Positions 1-9,654 of a stretch of 64,000 bases of DNA are shown here, piece by piece. A program made the position numbers and the translations under genes. Below the pieces are notes generated by a model. The model was not told the origin of the DNA. It saw nothing but the letters and a program-made list of their open reading frames with translations, and made no database searches. Within the stretch, counting starts at the first letter, position 1; each line of letters starts with the position of its first letter. The stretch comes from Trifolium pratense (taxonomy: Eukaryota; Streptophyta; Magnoliopsida; Fabales; Fabaceae): contig NC_060064.1 of the NCBI RefSeq assembly GCF_020283565.1, forward strand, positions 9,538,266-9,602,265, written 5' to 3'.

Positions 1-638
1 GGAAGACTTCTCAGAATCTTCTGAACATGGTCATAGGTGGAATAACTTCTCTTAAGAGCTTTAAGACCAGATACAAGGATTTGAAACCTTGTAAACATAG
101 TCTCAATGTTTTCATCTTGTTGCATAGTGAATAGTTCATATTGCCTTATCAAGAGACTAGCCTTAGCCTCTTGAACCTTTTCATTACCATCATAGGTAGC
201 ACACATAGAGTCAAAGATAGATTTAGCAGTAGACTTGTTCTCTATTCTGACATAATCCTCATGTCTAATAGCACCAACAACAATGTCCTTTACTCTATGA
301 TGCTTAGTGTAGGTTTTTAAGTTAGCTGGTGTGAGTAACTTTCTATGCTCAATGGACAATCTTCCATGTTCATTTAAGTTTTCAAAAGTTACTCCCAGCT
401 CAACCAAATCCCACAACTCATGATCAATAGCAGTAATATTGCTATACAGTCTTTCCTTCCACCACTCAAATAATGATGCATCACCATTGAATATAGGGGC
501 TTTCCTATTGCCACTATGTTCATGTGATTCATTACTTAAGTAGTCAAAACCAAAAGCATTTCTAGGACCACCACCAGCACCACTGGCCTCATCGGCTTCA
601 CCGGTTGTTCTAGTGCTACTATCGTCTCCTCCAGACAT
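1..638 (-). CDS. Gag polyprotein N-terminus, SIRE-like copia (partial)
   Basis: This is the start of a copia Gag, the structural protein that packages element RNA into cytoplasmic particles. The ATG on the minus strand at 638 opens a frame that runs off the left edge after about 212 codons. It begins MSGGDDSST and then a Gly-rich stretch. The conserved core that follows (FNGDASLFEWWKERLYSN, then LLIRQYELFTMQQDENIE) is nearly identical to the right-edge Gag, which supports both frame and start. I see no stop in the visible part. The zinc knuckle and Pol are outside the window, so whether this copy is intact is unknown. Confidence 0.82.
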   Translation of the reverse strand, partial: MSGGDDSSTRTTGEADEASGAGGGPRNAFGFDYLSNESHEHSGNRKAPIFNGDASLFEWWKERLYSNITAIDHELWDLVELGVTFENLNEHGRLSIEHRKLLTPANLKTYTKHHRVKDIVVGAIRHEDYVRIENKSTAKSIFDSMCATYDGNEKVQEAKASLLIRQYELFTMQQDENIETMFTRFQILVSGLKALKRSYSTYDHVQKILRSL

Positions 639-693
639 AGTGTTCTCACAAGATCTTTACTGTCACACTGTTAAGTGAAAGTAACAGACCAGA

Positions 694-706
694 GCTCTAG
701 ATACCA
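694..706 (-). promoter_or_regulatory. Primer-binding site (tRNA-iMet type), with extra base
   Basis: Two bases inside the LTR the minus strand reads TGGTATCTAGAGC. The right-edge relative reads TGGTATCAGAGC, the usual plant initiator-tRNA complement. The additional T in the middle would bulge the primer duplex. Confidence 0.7.
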
Positions 707-708
707 AT

Positions 709-1819
709 TGAAGGTGTGAAAACACAAGAAGGGGGGGGGGGGGGGGGGGGGGGGAGGTTGAATTGTGTTTTAGTCAAGTTTAAAACTTTTTCAAGTTCTT
801 AACTTAACTACAACAACAGCGGATAAATAACACAATAAAACAAGTTAAGAGAGAGAGAGAGATCACACAAGCAATTTATACTGGTTCCTCTCACAAAACG
901 AGAGTAGTCCAGTCCCCTTGCACTTCCAAGGGATTTCACTATAATCACACAAGATTACAACTGCTCAAGAACACAAGCAAGAGACTTCTCAACAATGCTC
1001 AAGCACACAAGCTTAAGACTTTACACTTAAGCACACAAGCTTAAGTTTCCTCAAGTAATAGTAAAGTATATGAAAGTATATAGATGCTCTTAGAAGAACC
1101 TAAAGAGAGCAAATACAAAGAGTACAGAGTATTTGACTAAAGTGCAAAAACACTTGATAAGAGGTTCAGAGCTTGTATACACAGAATTCAGAGTTTGTTC
1201 AGCGCACGTTCAATACTTGATAATTGTTGTTATTAATGCAACTGATCCTTCTAGTATATATACCACCAGAAAAGAGTCGTTGCAAAAAGATCCGTTGGAG
1301 TTGATAATCTTTTGTCTTCAAGCAGTCTGTCTTGATGCAGTTTGTTTGTATCTAAACTGAGTAAGAGTTTCAGATACTTTGACTACTGCAGAGTAGACTT
1401 TCCTTATTCAGCTAACAAGTCTGAAGACCCACGTTCTCAAGTGAGGACAGACAAAACGAGAGTAGCTGAACTGATCAGGCTTGAAAGGTCCTTTTCTTCA
1501 TTGGTAGAAGAGTTGACTTGCAAAGGGAATCTTCACAGCTTTCAAAAATATCTTCAGAGGTTGATGAAGCTTTAGTCACTCAAGAAGTTCTGAAGACTTC
1601 ATCATCTGAAGGTTGTAACTTCTGAAGTCCAACATCTTCTGAGCGCTTGTGATCTTCTGAATTCACATCCTCTGAGCTTCACTCAGAGCTTATCTGATGC
1701 TTATATCTGCGCACTTAAAATAAATTTTTAGTCCTTCCAATTGTTTATTAATACTTTGTTATCATCAAAACCTTTATAGATTTAGGGGCTAACATTTTTA
1801 AATCAATTTTGTTCCAACA
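709..1819 (-). mobile_element. 5' LTR of left-edge SIRE-like copia
   Basis: 1111-bp LTR bounded by TG...CA on the minus strand (TGTTGGAACA start, CACCTTCA end), followed directly by the primer site and gag. It matches the LTR at 61251-62342. The short open frames inside it (1133-1575) are fortuitous. It contains an unusually long G homopolymer close to its 3' end. Confidence 0.88.
731..754. repeat. Poly-G homopolymer (24 G)
   Basis: An uninterrupted run of 24 G on the plus strand inside the copia LTR. The homologous place in the right-edge LTR has only about 9 C on the plus strand, in opposite orientation. The length is likely uncertain because homopolymers are error-prone in sequencing. Confidence 0.85.
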
Positions 1820-3770
1820 GTGCAAACACTTCATTGTAGTCAATTCCATGTTTCTGTAAGAATCCTCTAGCAACTAACCTTGCTTTATGCTTTGAAATTG
1901 TGCCATCAGGGTTCAATTTCACTTTGAACACCCATTTCACATCAATTTTCTTTTTCTTGTATGGCAAGTCAACTAGCTTCCAAGTCTGATTTTTCTCAAT
2001 TGACTTCAGCTCTTCTTCCATTGCCTTCTTCCACACATTACTTTTCAAAGCATCTCTGTAGTTCAATGGTTCAGAATCAGCTAGTAATGCAAAGTGAATG
2101 AGATCACCCTCATCATTCACTGCACTGTCTTGAGTAACTTCACAGTCATTCAATCTAGCTGGTACACGTTTGGTTCTCTGAGTTATTGCAATCATATGAA
2201 TTCTATCATCATCATCACTTGATAAATTCATATTACCATCACTATCTGTACCTTGATTCTGAATATTTTCAGCAGCTGGCTCACCTTCATCACCTCCATC
2301 AGATTCATCACTTGAACTTGGATAGATGAAGGTTGACTGCAATTCACTGTTGTACATTGGTTCTTTCTCCCATTTCCACTTCTCTTCTTCATTCACAATT
2401 ACATCTCTGCTAATGTGAACCTTCTGAGTAACTGGATTGTATAGCTTGTAGGCTCCAGTTGGATGATATCTTATGAGTATCATTATTTCACTTTTATCTT
2501 CAAGTTTGGTTCTTCTAGCATCTGGTACATGCTTATAGCATAATGAACCAAAAATCTTGAGGTGCTTCACACTTGGCTTCCTCCCACACCAAGCTTCTTC
2601 TGGCACAACTTTCAGCTTCTTTGTAGGACATTTGTTCAGAATGTAGGCTGCAGTAAGTACTGCTTCACCCCAGAACTTGTGTGGCAAATTCTTCTGCTTA
2701 ATCATGCTTCTTGCCATATCTAACAATGTTCTGTTTCTTCTTTCAGCTAGTCCATTGTGCTGTGGTGTGTATGGAGCAGTAACTTCATGTGTAATGCCTT
2801 GATTAGTACAGAAGTTCTCAAATTCTCTTGAGGTATACTCTCCACCACCATATGTTCTTAAGATCTTAATTGATTTCTCACTTTCTTTTTCAATTAATAC
2901 TTTAAACTTCTTGAACACTTCTAAAGCTTCACTCTTTAACTTCAAAGTGTATAACCAGATCATTCTGCTATATTCATCAACAAATGTAATGACATACTTG
3001 CTTCCCCCTAATGAAGCAACTTCAAATGGACCACAGATGTCACTATGAATAACTTGCAATACAGCACTAGCTCTCTTAGGCATTTCAGCTACAAAGGGCT
3101 TTCTACTATGCTTACTCTTCACACATATTTCACATATGGACTTTTTTGTCTTGAACTTAGGCAAACCATACACCAATTCCTTAGAATTTAAATCACTGAG
3201 ACTTCTATAGTTCAAGTGTCCATACCTCTTGTGCCAAAGTGCTTCAATCTCATCAATCACTGTGGTAGACATGCACATCATATCTACACTTGAGATTTTA
3301 CACCTGTAGGTTCTATTGTTTGACAAGCTGCACATCAAAACCAAGTTCTTCATTTTGTCAAACAGCTTCAGTGCATTGTCCTCCATACTCACAGAGAACC
3401 CTCTTTGCACCAATTGACCTAAACTGAGTAGATTGCAATTCATACCAGGGACATATAACACTTCAGAGATGATCACTTTGCCTCCCTTCTTGCTTTTGAT
3501 CACTATGTTACCAATACCTTCAGCAGCAAGTTTTCTACCATCTGCTAGCTTTATACTAGACCTTTTTCTTGCATCAAAATTGGTTAACCATTCTCTATGT
3601 GGTGTCATATGATTTGAACACCCTGAATCAAGAAACCATTCTTCATTCTTCTCACATTCATCTCCTATAGTAGCCATCATCAAGACTGACTTGACATCAC
3701 TTTCTTCTGCTACATTAGCCTCTTGTTGATCTTTCTTGTACCAACACTCATCTGCAAAGTGGCCAAGCTT
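1820..3770 (-). pseudogene. Copia Pol fragment: protease, integrase, start of RT
   Basis: An open frame of about 650 codons on the minus strand from the distal half of a Gag zinc knuckle (GHFADEC) into Pol. Domains in order: aspartic protease with [14 protein letters not shown]-pre-integrase HHCC zinc region ([10 protein letters not shown], then [11 protein letters not shown]); integrase core (HSDICGPFE, then [16 protein letters not shown]); and the RT start ([29 protein letters not shown]). It stops after GIDYNEVFA because another LTR is inserted there. The second acidic residue of the integrase DDE triad appears as Tyr in RTYGGGEY (codon at 2850-2852), which should abolish strand transfer. 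The apparent Met start near 3815 belongs to the inserted SINE-like DNA, not to copia. Nonfunctional fragment; family assignment is firm, clade (Tork-like) is a guess. Confidence 0.9.
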
Positions 3771-3775
3771 CTCAT

Positions 3776-4117
3776 GTAACAGCCCGGGCCCCTTTTCTCC
3801 GTATTTAGTAGGCAATCCCGGCTGTCACCTCACGATCTTCTCCACCCCCCCTCTCTAGTGGAGTTTTTGCCTTCCGTGGGAATCGAACCACGTACCCTGG
3901 GGTTCAAATACGTGTTCAATCCATTCCCACTACCAATTGGGCTACGTAGCTCAATTGGTAGTGGGAATGGATTGAACACATATTTGAACCCCAGGGTACG
4001 TGGTTCGATTCCCACGGAAGGCAAAAACTCCACTAGAGAGGGGGGGTGGAGAAGATCGTGAGGTGACAGCCGGGATTGCCTACTAAATACGTAGAAAAGG
4101 GGTCCGGGGGCTGTTAC
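3776..4117. repeat. Inverted repeat 1 (SINE-like head-to-head dimer)
   Basis: Arms of about 170 bp meet at the perfect palindrome GCTACGTAGC (3941-3950). Both outer ends carry the SINE 3' terminus (TGTAACAGCC inverted, GGCTGTTACA direct). The tRNA-like 5' ends face each other with no spacer. Confidence 0.85.
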
Positions 4118-4266
4118 AAAAAATGGATTGAACACGTACTTGAACCCCAGGGTACGTGGTTCGATTCCCATGGAAGGCAAAAACTCTACTAGTGAGGGGG
4201 GTAGAGAAGATCGTGAGGTGGCAGCTCCGGGATCGCCATGATGGGGCCCGGGGGCTGTTACAAAAA
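4118..4266 (+). mobile_element. 5'-truncated SINE-like copy
   Basis: Starts inside the tRNA-like head (TGGATTGAACACGTAC), retains the B box and GC-rich body, and ends GGGGGCTGTTAC with six A. The A box is missing, so it cannot be transcribed by itself. Confidence 0.7.
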
Positions 4267-4279
4267 AGGCGCATTTTTT

Positions 4280-4599
4280 TTTAACAGCCCCCAGGCCCCA
4301 TCATGGCGATCCCGGTGCTTTACCTCACGACCTTCTCCACCCCCCTCTCTAGTGGAGTTTTTGCCTTTCGTGGGAATCGAACCATGTACCTTGGGGTTCA
4401 AGTACATGCTCAATCCATTCCCACTACCAATTGAGCTACGTAGCCCAATTGGTAATGGGAATGGATTGAACATGTACTTGAACCCCAGGGTACATGGTTC
4501 GATTCCCACGAAAGGCAAAAACTCCACTAGAGAGGAGGGTGGAGAAGGTCGTGAGGTAAAGCACCGGGATCGCCATGATGGGGCCCGGGGGCTGTTAAA
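4280..4599. repeat. Inverted repeat 2 (SINE-like head-to-head dimer)
   Basis: Two 160-bp arms are symmetric about GCTACGTAGC (4435-4444). The sequence differs from inverted repeat 1 in the tail (CATGATGGGGCCC) and in scattered bases, so it is a separate dimer and not a local copy made by one event. Confidence 0.85.
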
Positions 4600-4604
4600 T
4601 CTCA

Positions 4605-5427
4605 CAATTGTAGCATTTCACCTTGCTTTTATCAAAGTTCTTCCGTTTTTACCTTTGGCAAAACCTCCTCCTTTAGAAGATTCAGCTTTGTCATCAGTTT
4701 TTGAACTCTGATCTTTAAGCCACTTTGGTTTATCTTTGCCTTTCTTTTTGTAATTCTTGCCATTATCTTCTTTCTTGTTGGTTTGAGCTTGCAAGGCTTG
4801 TTGATCTTTCTTTTCTGAACCTCTACTGAGGACTTTAATCTCATGTGCTTCCAAAGCACTTTGTAATTCCTCAATTTTCAAAGTAGCTGTATCTTTCACA
4901 TACTCTATAGCTATTACTACATTATCAAAGTTTGGAGTTAAGGATCTGAGCACTTTCTCTACTACCATTTCATCAGTGACAGTCTCTCCACAATTTTGCA
5001 TTTGATGAACAAGTGCAAGAAGTTTTGAGAAAAAATCACTTACTTTTTGATCCTCTTCCATCACCATAGACTCATACTGCCTCCTAAAGGCCTGCAATTT
5101 CACCTTCTTGACCTTGGTTCCACCATCATGGTAACCCTCAAGTATATCCCAAGCTTCTTTGGACTTAGTTGATTTTGAAATCTTTTCAAAATGCTGTGCA
5201 TCACAATTCTGCTGGATATAGAATAAAGCCTTGCAGTCTTTTTTCTTGTTTTCTTTGTATGTGTTTCTCTGATCATTAGTTGGATTTGCTCCCAACTCAT
5301 CGTATCCATTCACCACTACCTCAAGACACTCTTGTGCTCCAAATAAGGACTTCATCACTGCACTCCATCTATCCCAATTCTTTCCATCAAGAATTAGAAT
5401 GTTTGTACCAAAACCTTGGGTATTCAT
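4605..5427 (-). pseudogene. Copia Gag (UBN2-type), frameshifted and split
   Basis: Minus-strand ATG at 5427 starts MNTQGFGTNILILDGKNWD, followed by WDILEGYHDGG and KVKKVKLQAFRRQYESM, typical of the copia Gag/UBN2 domain. A Lys-rich linker precedes the zinc knuckle. Near 4632 the frame slips by one base, so the reading ends in a stop. In the shifted frame the first half of a CCHC knuckle (KCYNCE) follows and is cut at 4604 by an inserted repeat cluster; the second half of the knuckle resumes at 3770. Both the frameshift and the 826-bp insertion disable it. The leader between 5428 and 5535 contains the primer site. Confidence 0.87.
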
Positions 5428-5535
5428 CTTGAATCTTCAAGAAATCAATCTACACAGCTCACTTTGTGTTTCTCCACTTGATTCCTTCACAATTCACTCT
5501 TGTTCCTGTGATTAAACCAGGCTCTTGATGCCAAT

Positions 5536-5998
5536 TGTTGGCGCAACAGAAGCAAAGATTGGCTTGGTTCACCTACACAGCTGCAGGCTTAGCAGGATCA
5601 GCAGGCTTGGTTATGCAGGCATAGGCGCGCGCAAGATGCAGGCAAGCTTACATGCACGCAGGCTTGAGCTTGAGCATGCTAGCAGTTTTGCAAAACACTG
5701 TGATATGCAAGATGAACAACTTGATTGATTAATTTTGGCTTATGAACAGATTATGAAACTTAGGGAAAATAGAGAATTTTATTCTTCCTTATTGGGCCAC
5801 AAAAGATTGATTACAAATGAATGCACTAATTGCATTTATAGGGTAGCTTGTTTAACAAGCAAGCTTATCCCTAGGCCTAACCAATTCCCTAACTAACCTA
5901 GTTAGTTACTAACAAACTTTTAACTAACAAGTTGGTTGTAACTAACTCTAACAACATCTAACAAACTGATATTCAAGATGAATTAGCACTTCTTAACA
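5536..5998 (-). mobile_element. 5' LTR of the older copia element
   Basis: 463-bp LTR on the minus strand beginning TGTTAAGAAG and ending GCGCCAACA, followed by ATTGGCATCAAGAGC, an imperfect initiator-tRNA primer site. Its outer edge abuts sequence related to the Mutator-like element at 14659-15903, so the copia probably landed inside such a copy. Confidence 0.82.
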
Positions 5999-6250
5999 GT
6001 TTGCGGTGGTGCACGGCGAATTCGCGACGAAGGAGGTGGTTGCGGCGGTGTGTGGCGGAAACCTCTCCTTCTTTTCTTTCCTCTGCTTGTTCTATTTGTT
6101 CTGATTTATGTTCCTTGATTTTGATTTTGTTTGATGTTTTTTATGTGAGTGAATGGTTTGTTCTGTTTGTTCTGTTTTGTATGAATAGTACCGTTGGAAG
6201 ATATTTCCCGCGTGGGAATCAAGACTCAATTTTTTCTCTCTCTTTTTCTT
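5999..6250 (+). mobile_element. Fragment related to the Mutator-like element insert
   Basis: The first ~160 bp (GC-rich, then TTGATTTTGATTTTG) match, in inverse orientation, the interior of the Mutator-like element at roughly 15102-15252. The shared piece encodes CSDLCSLILILFD in both places. No terminal inverted repeat is seen here, so this is either a remnant of a second copy or the source of the captured fragment. The reading frame starting near 6001 is not a recognised gene. Confidence 0.6.
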
Positions 6251-6263
6251 GATTTATAACCGT

Positions 6264-6267
<4 letters not shown>

Positions 6268-6298
<31 letters not shown>
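6268..6298. repeat. (AT)n microsatellite
   Basis: About 15 AT units, directly followed by a pyrimidine-rich stretch of TCACT-like motifs up to about 6440. Confidence 0.85.
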
Positions 6299-6301
<3 letters not shown>

Positions 6302-6445
6302 ATCTCACTATTTGTTCCTCACTTCATTCAATTTTTCTCTCACTTCACTCACTTACTCTCATCTCACCGTTTACTCTCACTCACTTCACTTACTCTGCTG
6401 CGTTTTATTACTCTCACTCACTGTTTACTCGTTGCTTCTCTTGGA

Positions 6446-6600
6446 ACTCACTTTCTCTCCGTGCTCCGGGGAGTTTTGCTTACTCTGCCTGCGCCACTCA
6501 CTTTCTCTCCGTGCTCCGGGGGGTTTCGCTTACTCTGCTTGCACCACTCACTTTCTCTCCGTGCATTTTCTCTTACTCTGCCTGCGCCACTCACTTTCTT
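6446..6600 (+). repeat. 50-bp minisatellite, three copies
   Basis: The motif ACTCACTTTCTCTCCGTGC recurs at 6446, 6496 and 6546, with a fourth partial start at 6589. The first two units are full length (50 bp); the third lacks the CTCCGGGG portion. It lies immediately upstream of the small ORF at 6615. Confidence 0.85.
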
Positions 6601-6614
6601 CCCAACCCATCAAA

Positions 6615-7058
6615 ATGGAATTCTCGCACAAAAAAAGTGGATTATTCAAAACAAAGTCTCTTCTTGCCAAAAGAAATTGTGGCAACAAGAGAAAAAGGGT
6701 GTCTATTAGTGTTGTTGCAAAGAGAGTTAAAATCGATCAGTCCATGGAAAAAGAACAAAGTTTTAATGCAAGTGATCATGATGACATTATTTCATTGGTG
6801 CAAATTCCTTGCAACAAAAGGTTAATGGATACTTTCACCGAAGATCCTCAAGTGAAGAAAACTTTGGCTAATTGGAGGGAAATGAAGAAGGGTGGTAAAA
6901 CTCCGAGAGAAATCGCACGACTCAAAATTGAGCAAATTCAAAATACGGCTCGTTTGAAGGAAAGTTTCGAGTCAATGTCTGATTTTCACAAAATAATTGG
7001 AAGAGGATTTTGGTGTTACAAGTGTAATTGTGACAGTTCTCTATGTAATCTTAAATAG
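6615..7058 (+). CDS. Hypothetical basic protein, 147 aa
   Basis: I do not recognise this protein. The likely start is the ATG at 6615, because the longer upstream frame only translates the AT microsatellite and the minisatellite. It begins MEFSHKKSGLFKTK and has a very basic N-terminal part with a possible bipartite nuclear signal (NKRKRVSISVVAKRVK), a Lys/Arg-rich middle, and a short Cys-containing tail (CYKCNCDSSLC) reminiscent of a partial zinc-binding motif. The surroundings are all transposon debris, so it may be a fragment of a transposon-encoded or captured gene. No splice sites or promoter can be argued with confidence. Confidence 0.35.
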   Translation: MEFSHKKSGLFKTKSLLAKRNCGNKRKRVSISVVAKRVKIDQSMEKEQSFNASDHDDIISLVQIPCNKRLMDTFTEDPQVKKTLANWREMKKGGKTPREIARLKIEQIQNTARLKESFESMSDFHKIIGRGFWCYKCNCDSSLCNLK

Positions 7059-7152
7059 GTTTGTTAGCTTATGCTATAAAACATTATTTTTCCATGTTTT
7101 AGTGGATATCATTTCTTCTGCATTGTGTCATAAACCCATTTAATATGTGTAC

Positions 7153-7690
7153 ATGACAATCCCACCTGGTGTTCCTCTCACAAAACCTAATCAAGCTTGT
7201 AAACTGGTCAAGTCTTTATATGGTCTCAAACAAGCTAGTAGGCAATGGAATGAAAATTGACAAAGTTTCTAATTTCTATTGGACCTTCAATTCCTTCAAG
7301 CCTCTTCAGATCATTCCCTTTTCACCAGACAAACACCTTCATCATTTCTCATTCTCCTTGTATATGTTGATGATGTTATTATTACTGGTAATTCCCTTAC
7401 TGAAATTAACTCTATCAAGTCTGCCTTACATCACACTTTCAAAATCAAGGATTTGGGAACCTTAAAATACTTTCTTGGCTTGGAAGTTGCTCACTCCAAA
7501 TCTGGTATTTCCTTATGCCAACGTAAGTATTGTCTTGACTTGATCACTGATGTTGGGATGCTTGGTTCTAAACCTGTGAATACACCTTCTGACCCTGCAT
7601 TGAAGCTTCACCATGATTCTAGTTCTGCTTATGCAGGTGTGTCTGCATATCGACGATTAGTGGGTCGTCTGCTTTATTTAAATGACCATT
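7153..7690 (+). pseudogene. Decayed Ty1-copia reverse transcriptase fragment
   Basis: Copia RT motifs appear in order but in different frames: [17 protein letters not shown] is followed by two in-frame stops (about 7258 and 7270). After a frame change come LLVYVDDVIITGNS (the catalytic YVDD box), KDLGTLKYFLGLEVA and SAYRRLVGRLLYL. Similarity ends near 7682. There is no gag, integrase or LTR beside it. This is dead debris of a third, unrelated copia copy on the plus strand. Confidence 0.9.
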
Positions 7691-7940
7691 GCTTATTGTG
7701 AAATTTGAATCAGAATGTATAATGATAAAATAAATGATCATTGCTCTGTTTCCTTTTATTCTTTTGAAGCAGAATAATGATAGAAAGATCAATTTTGTTG
7801 TTAATTTAATTATGATAATAATGTCAAAACAATGCTAGAAAAGGATTGATATGAGTGTGTCATGTGTACATTAAACCCTAAAAAAAAGTCCAAATAATAT
7901 AATATATAATATATAATATATAATATATTAGTTAAATTTC
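7691..7940. other. AT-rich junction before the tandem array
   Basis: No gene is seen. Short matches to the array units appear here (GATATGAGTGTGTCAT near 7849, found also downstream of every other XTH copy except B), then ATAT-rich sequence. Collinear similarity with the units begins around 7880-7930. The left breakpoint of the array lies here. Confidence 0.55.
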
Positions 7941-9654
7941 ACATCAATATCCTCCGAATAAAATAAATATAGAACCTAGTATATATTATAAATAAAAAAT
8001 ATGTCTCTGTATTAATATATGAACAAACATACGGTTCCTATAATAATATATTTTTTTGGTATTCGTTTATCAAAAATATATACTTTTTGGTATTTACCAT
8101 CTTGTTCTTAGGGGAAGAATTCTCTGATAATTAATAGTTCGACCGCCATGTGCATATATATCCCCAAATAATACATGTGCAAAATTCTCACATAAATAAA
8201 AAAATAGATCATATATAAATAACAAAATAAAAAGAACACAGGCCACATAAAAATACAAAAAAAAAAAAAAAATAGGTCTATGTATTAATATATGAGTAAA
8301 AGTATAAAATCCCGTATAAATGTCTTAAAATAAAAGTATATAACCACGATAAAAAATATAAAAAATAAAATAGATAAAAAAAATAGGAAAATTAATTAAA
8401 AAAAAATAGGAGAATGTCTTAAAATCCTGTATAAATGTCTTAAAATAATTGTTCTATTTTCCTCCTTTTTTTTTTGAACAATTCTCTTCCTCCTCTTTAT
8501 TATTGGTCTTCTCTTTTTCTTTTTTTTTTGGGTACAAATTATTGGTCTTCTCTAAATAAATAACAAATTAATACAGAAAATAATCTTAACGTAATCAAAT
8601 AAATTTAATCCACTCTAGGAAAAGAATATCATTGATCCCGTCAAGTTCTATCGCAACCAACTTGGTCTTAATGCATTCCTTTCATAGTCTTTCTATACAT
8701 TTGCAAATAAAATATAATAAATGATTAAATCCAATATAAAACATTGCTTTGGATATTTTTACGGTACAATAAATATAATAAAATTAATGTTTGCAATAAA
8801 AAGAATATTGCTTAACGATGTGAATTTTCTGTACAACTATTAATAGAAGGTTGCATCCCCTATTTCGTTATAGAATGTTTTTAATAACGTCCGATTTTGC
8901 ATATTATTAGTATTAATGGTACAACTATATATCATCAATTGTCTATGTAGAATTTGAATTTTTGGTTTCTCATGTGAATTAATTGTCAAAGCCATATGAG
9001 AAGAGAAACCTTTTGGACATGCCATGTGTAGAAAATTCTTTGAAAAAAAGGACTCAAATCACGGGTAAAAATGTGTTTGTAAATTCTTTTTCCCATGAAA
9101 CTTATTAAAACACAAAAATTCATATTTTAAATTATTCTATTTTACTTTTCTTAATAAGTATGAATTTTTTTATTTATTTATAATATAAAACGAAGGAAAT
9201 TTTTAATACTACTATGAATTCTTTTTCTCAAATTTAACTTCCTGTTTATCCACTACTTTTTTGTTTTTACTGATTATATACAGTACCTTCTTACTAAATC
9301 TCTTTTTTAAATACTTTTTCTTTCGTCATTGTAGTATTTTCTTACCAAATATATTTTTTAATCAATCCTTACCAAATGTTTTGATATGAGTGTGTCATCT
9401 GTAATCAATAGCAATATTATTACTGAAAAGAGAAAATATAAAACAAATTACTTGTTTGAACTAAGGATTAAAAAACAAATCATAAAATACTGTAATCAAT
9501 ATAAAATATATTCTTAAATTATATCTCTAAATAAAAAACAAATCATAAACTATTCTAAACAGAAACAAATTTTGTTTTTGACAATAAACAAAAGAAAAAA
9601 AAATTAAATCCTAATGAAATCCTATTGAGTTAGTCTATAGGTAAACCTTGACAT

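Larger units (their letters stand above)
1..1819 (-). mobile_element. SIRE-like Ty1-copia retrotransposon, 5' part (left edge)
   Basis: This is the 5' part of a copia element that reads leftward off the window: LTR, primer-binding site, then gag. The right end (minus-strand TGTTGGAACA) breaks into the reverse-transcriptase region of an older copia element, so this is the younger, nested insertion. It is the same family as the plus-strand element at the right edge: LTR ends, leader and gag match closely. The 3' half, the second LTR and the target duplication lie outside the window. Confidence 0.88.
3775..4600. mobile_element. Cluster of tRNA-derived SINE-like units in palindromic array
   Basis: 826 bp inserted between the two halves of the copia Gag zinc knuckle, flanked by a 4-bp direct repeat CTCA (3771-3774 and 4601-4604). 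It holds five copies of one roughly 160-bp unit: a head-to-head pair (3776-4117), one 5'-truncated copy (4118-4266) and a second head-to-head pair (4280-4599). Each unit has a tRNA-like pol III A box (TAGCTCAATTGG), a B box (GGTTCGATTCC), a GC-rich body and a 3' end CTGTTAC followed by A-runs. Promoter boxes plus the A-tail support a SINE. The very short duplication and perfect symmetry are unusual for one, so a foldback element that captured a tRNA-like sequence is the alternative. The ORFs here are artefacts of the repeat. Confidence 0.7.
1820..5998 (-). mobile_element. Older Ty1-copia retrotransposon, interrupted twice
   Basis: A minus-strand copia element in the order 5' LTR (5536-5998), primer site, gag, SINE-like insertion, protease, integrase, start of reverse transcriptase. 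It ends abruptly at 1820, where the SIRE-like element is inserted. The remaining RT, RNase H and 3' LTR are presumably beyond the left edge. A broken zinc knuckle, a gag frameshift and a changed integrase catalytic residue show it cannot act autonomously. Confidence 0.88.

Noticed and set aside
3941..4030. Possible functional tRNA gene
   Set aside because: A and B boxes are present, but the acceptor and anticodon stems do not fold as a tRNA and the unit continues into a SINE body.
3830..4711. Several ORFs with a repeated GIEPRTLGFKYVFNPF-like peptide
   Set aside because: They are translations of the SINE-like tRNA-derived units in both directions, not proteins.
8840..9025. A 61-64 aa ORF (MACPKGFSS...) present in units A and C-F on the minus strand
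   Set aside because: Conservation is explained by near-identical units. It lacks domain features, lies in AT-rich flank and is missing in B. Not enough to call a gene.
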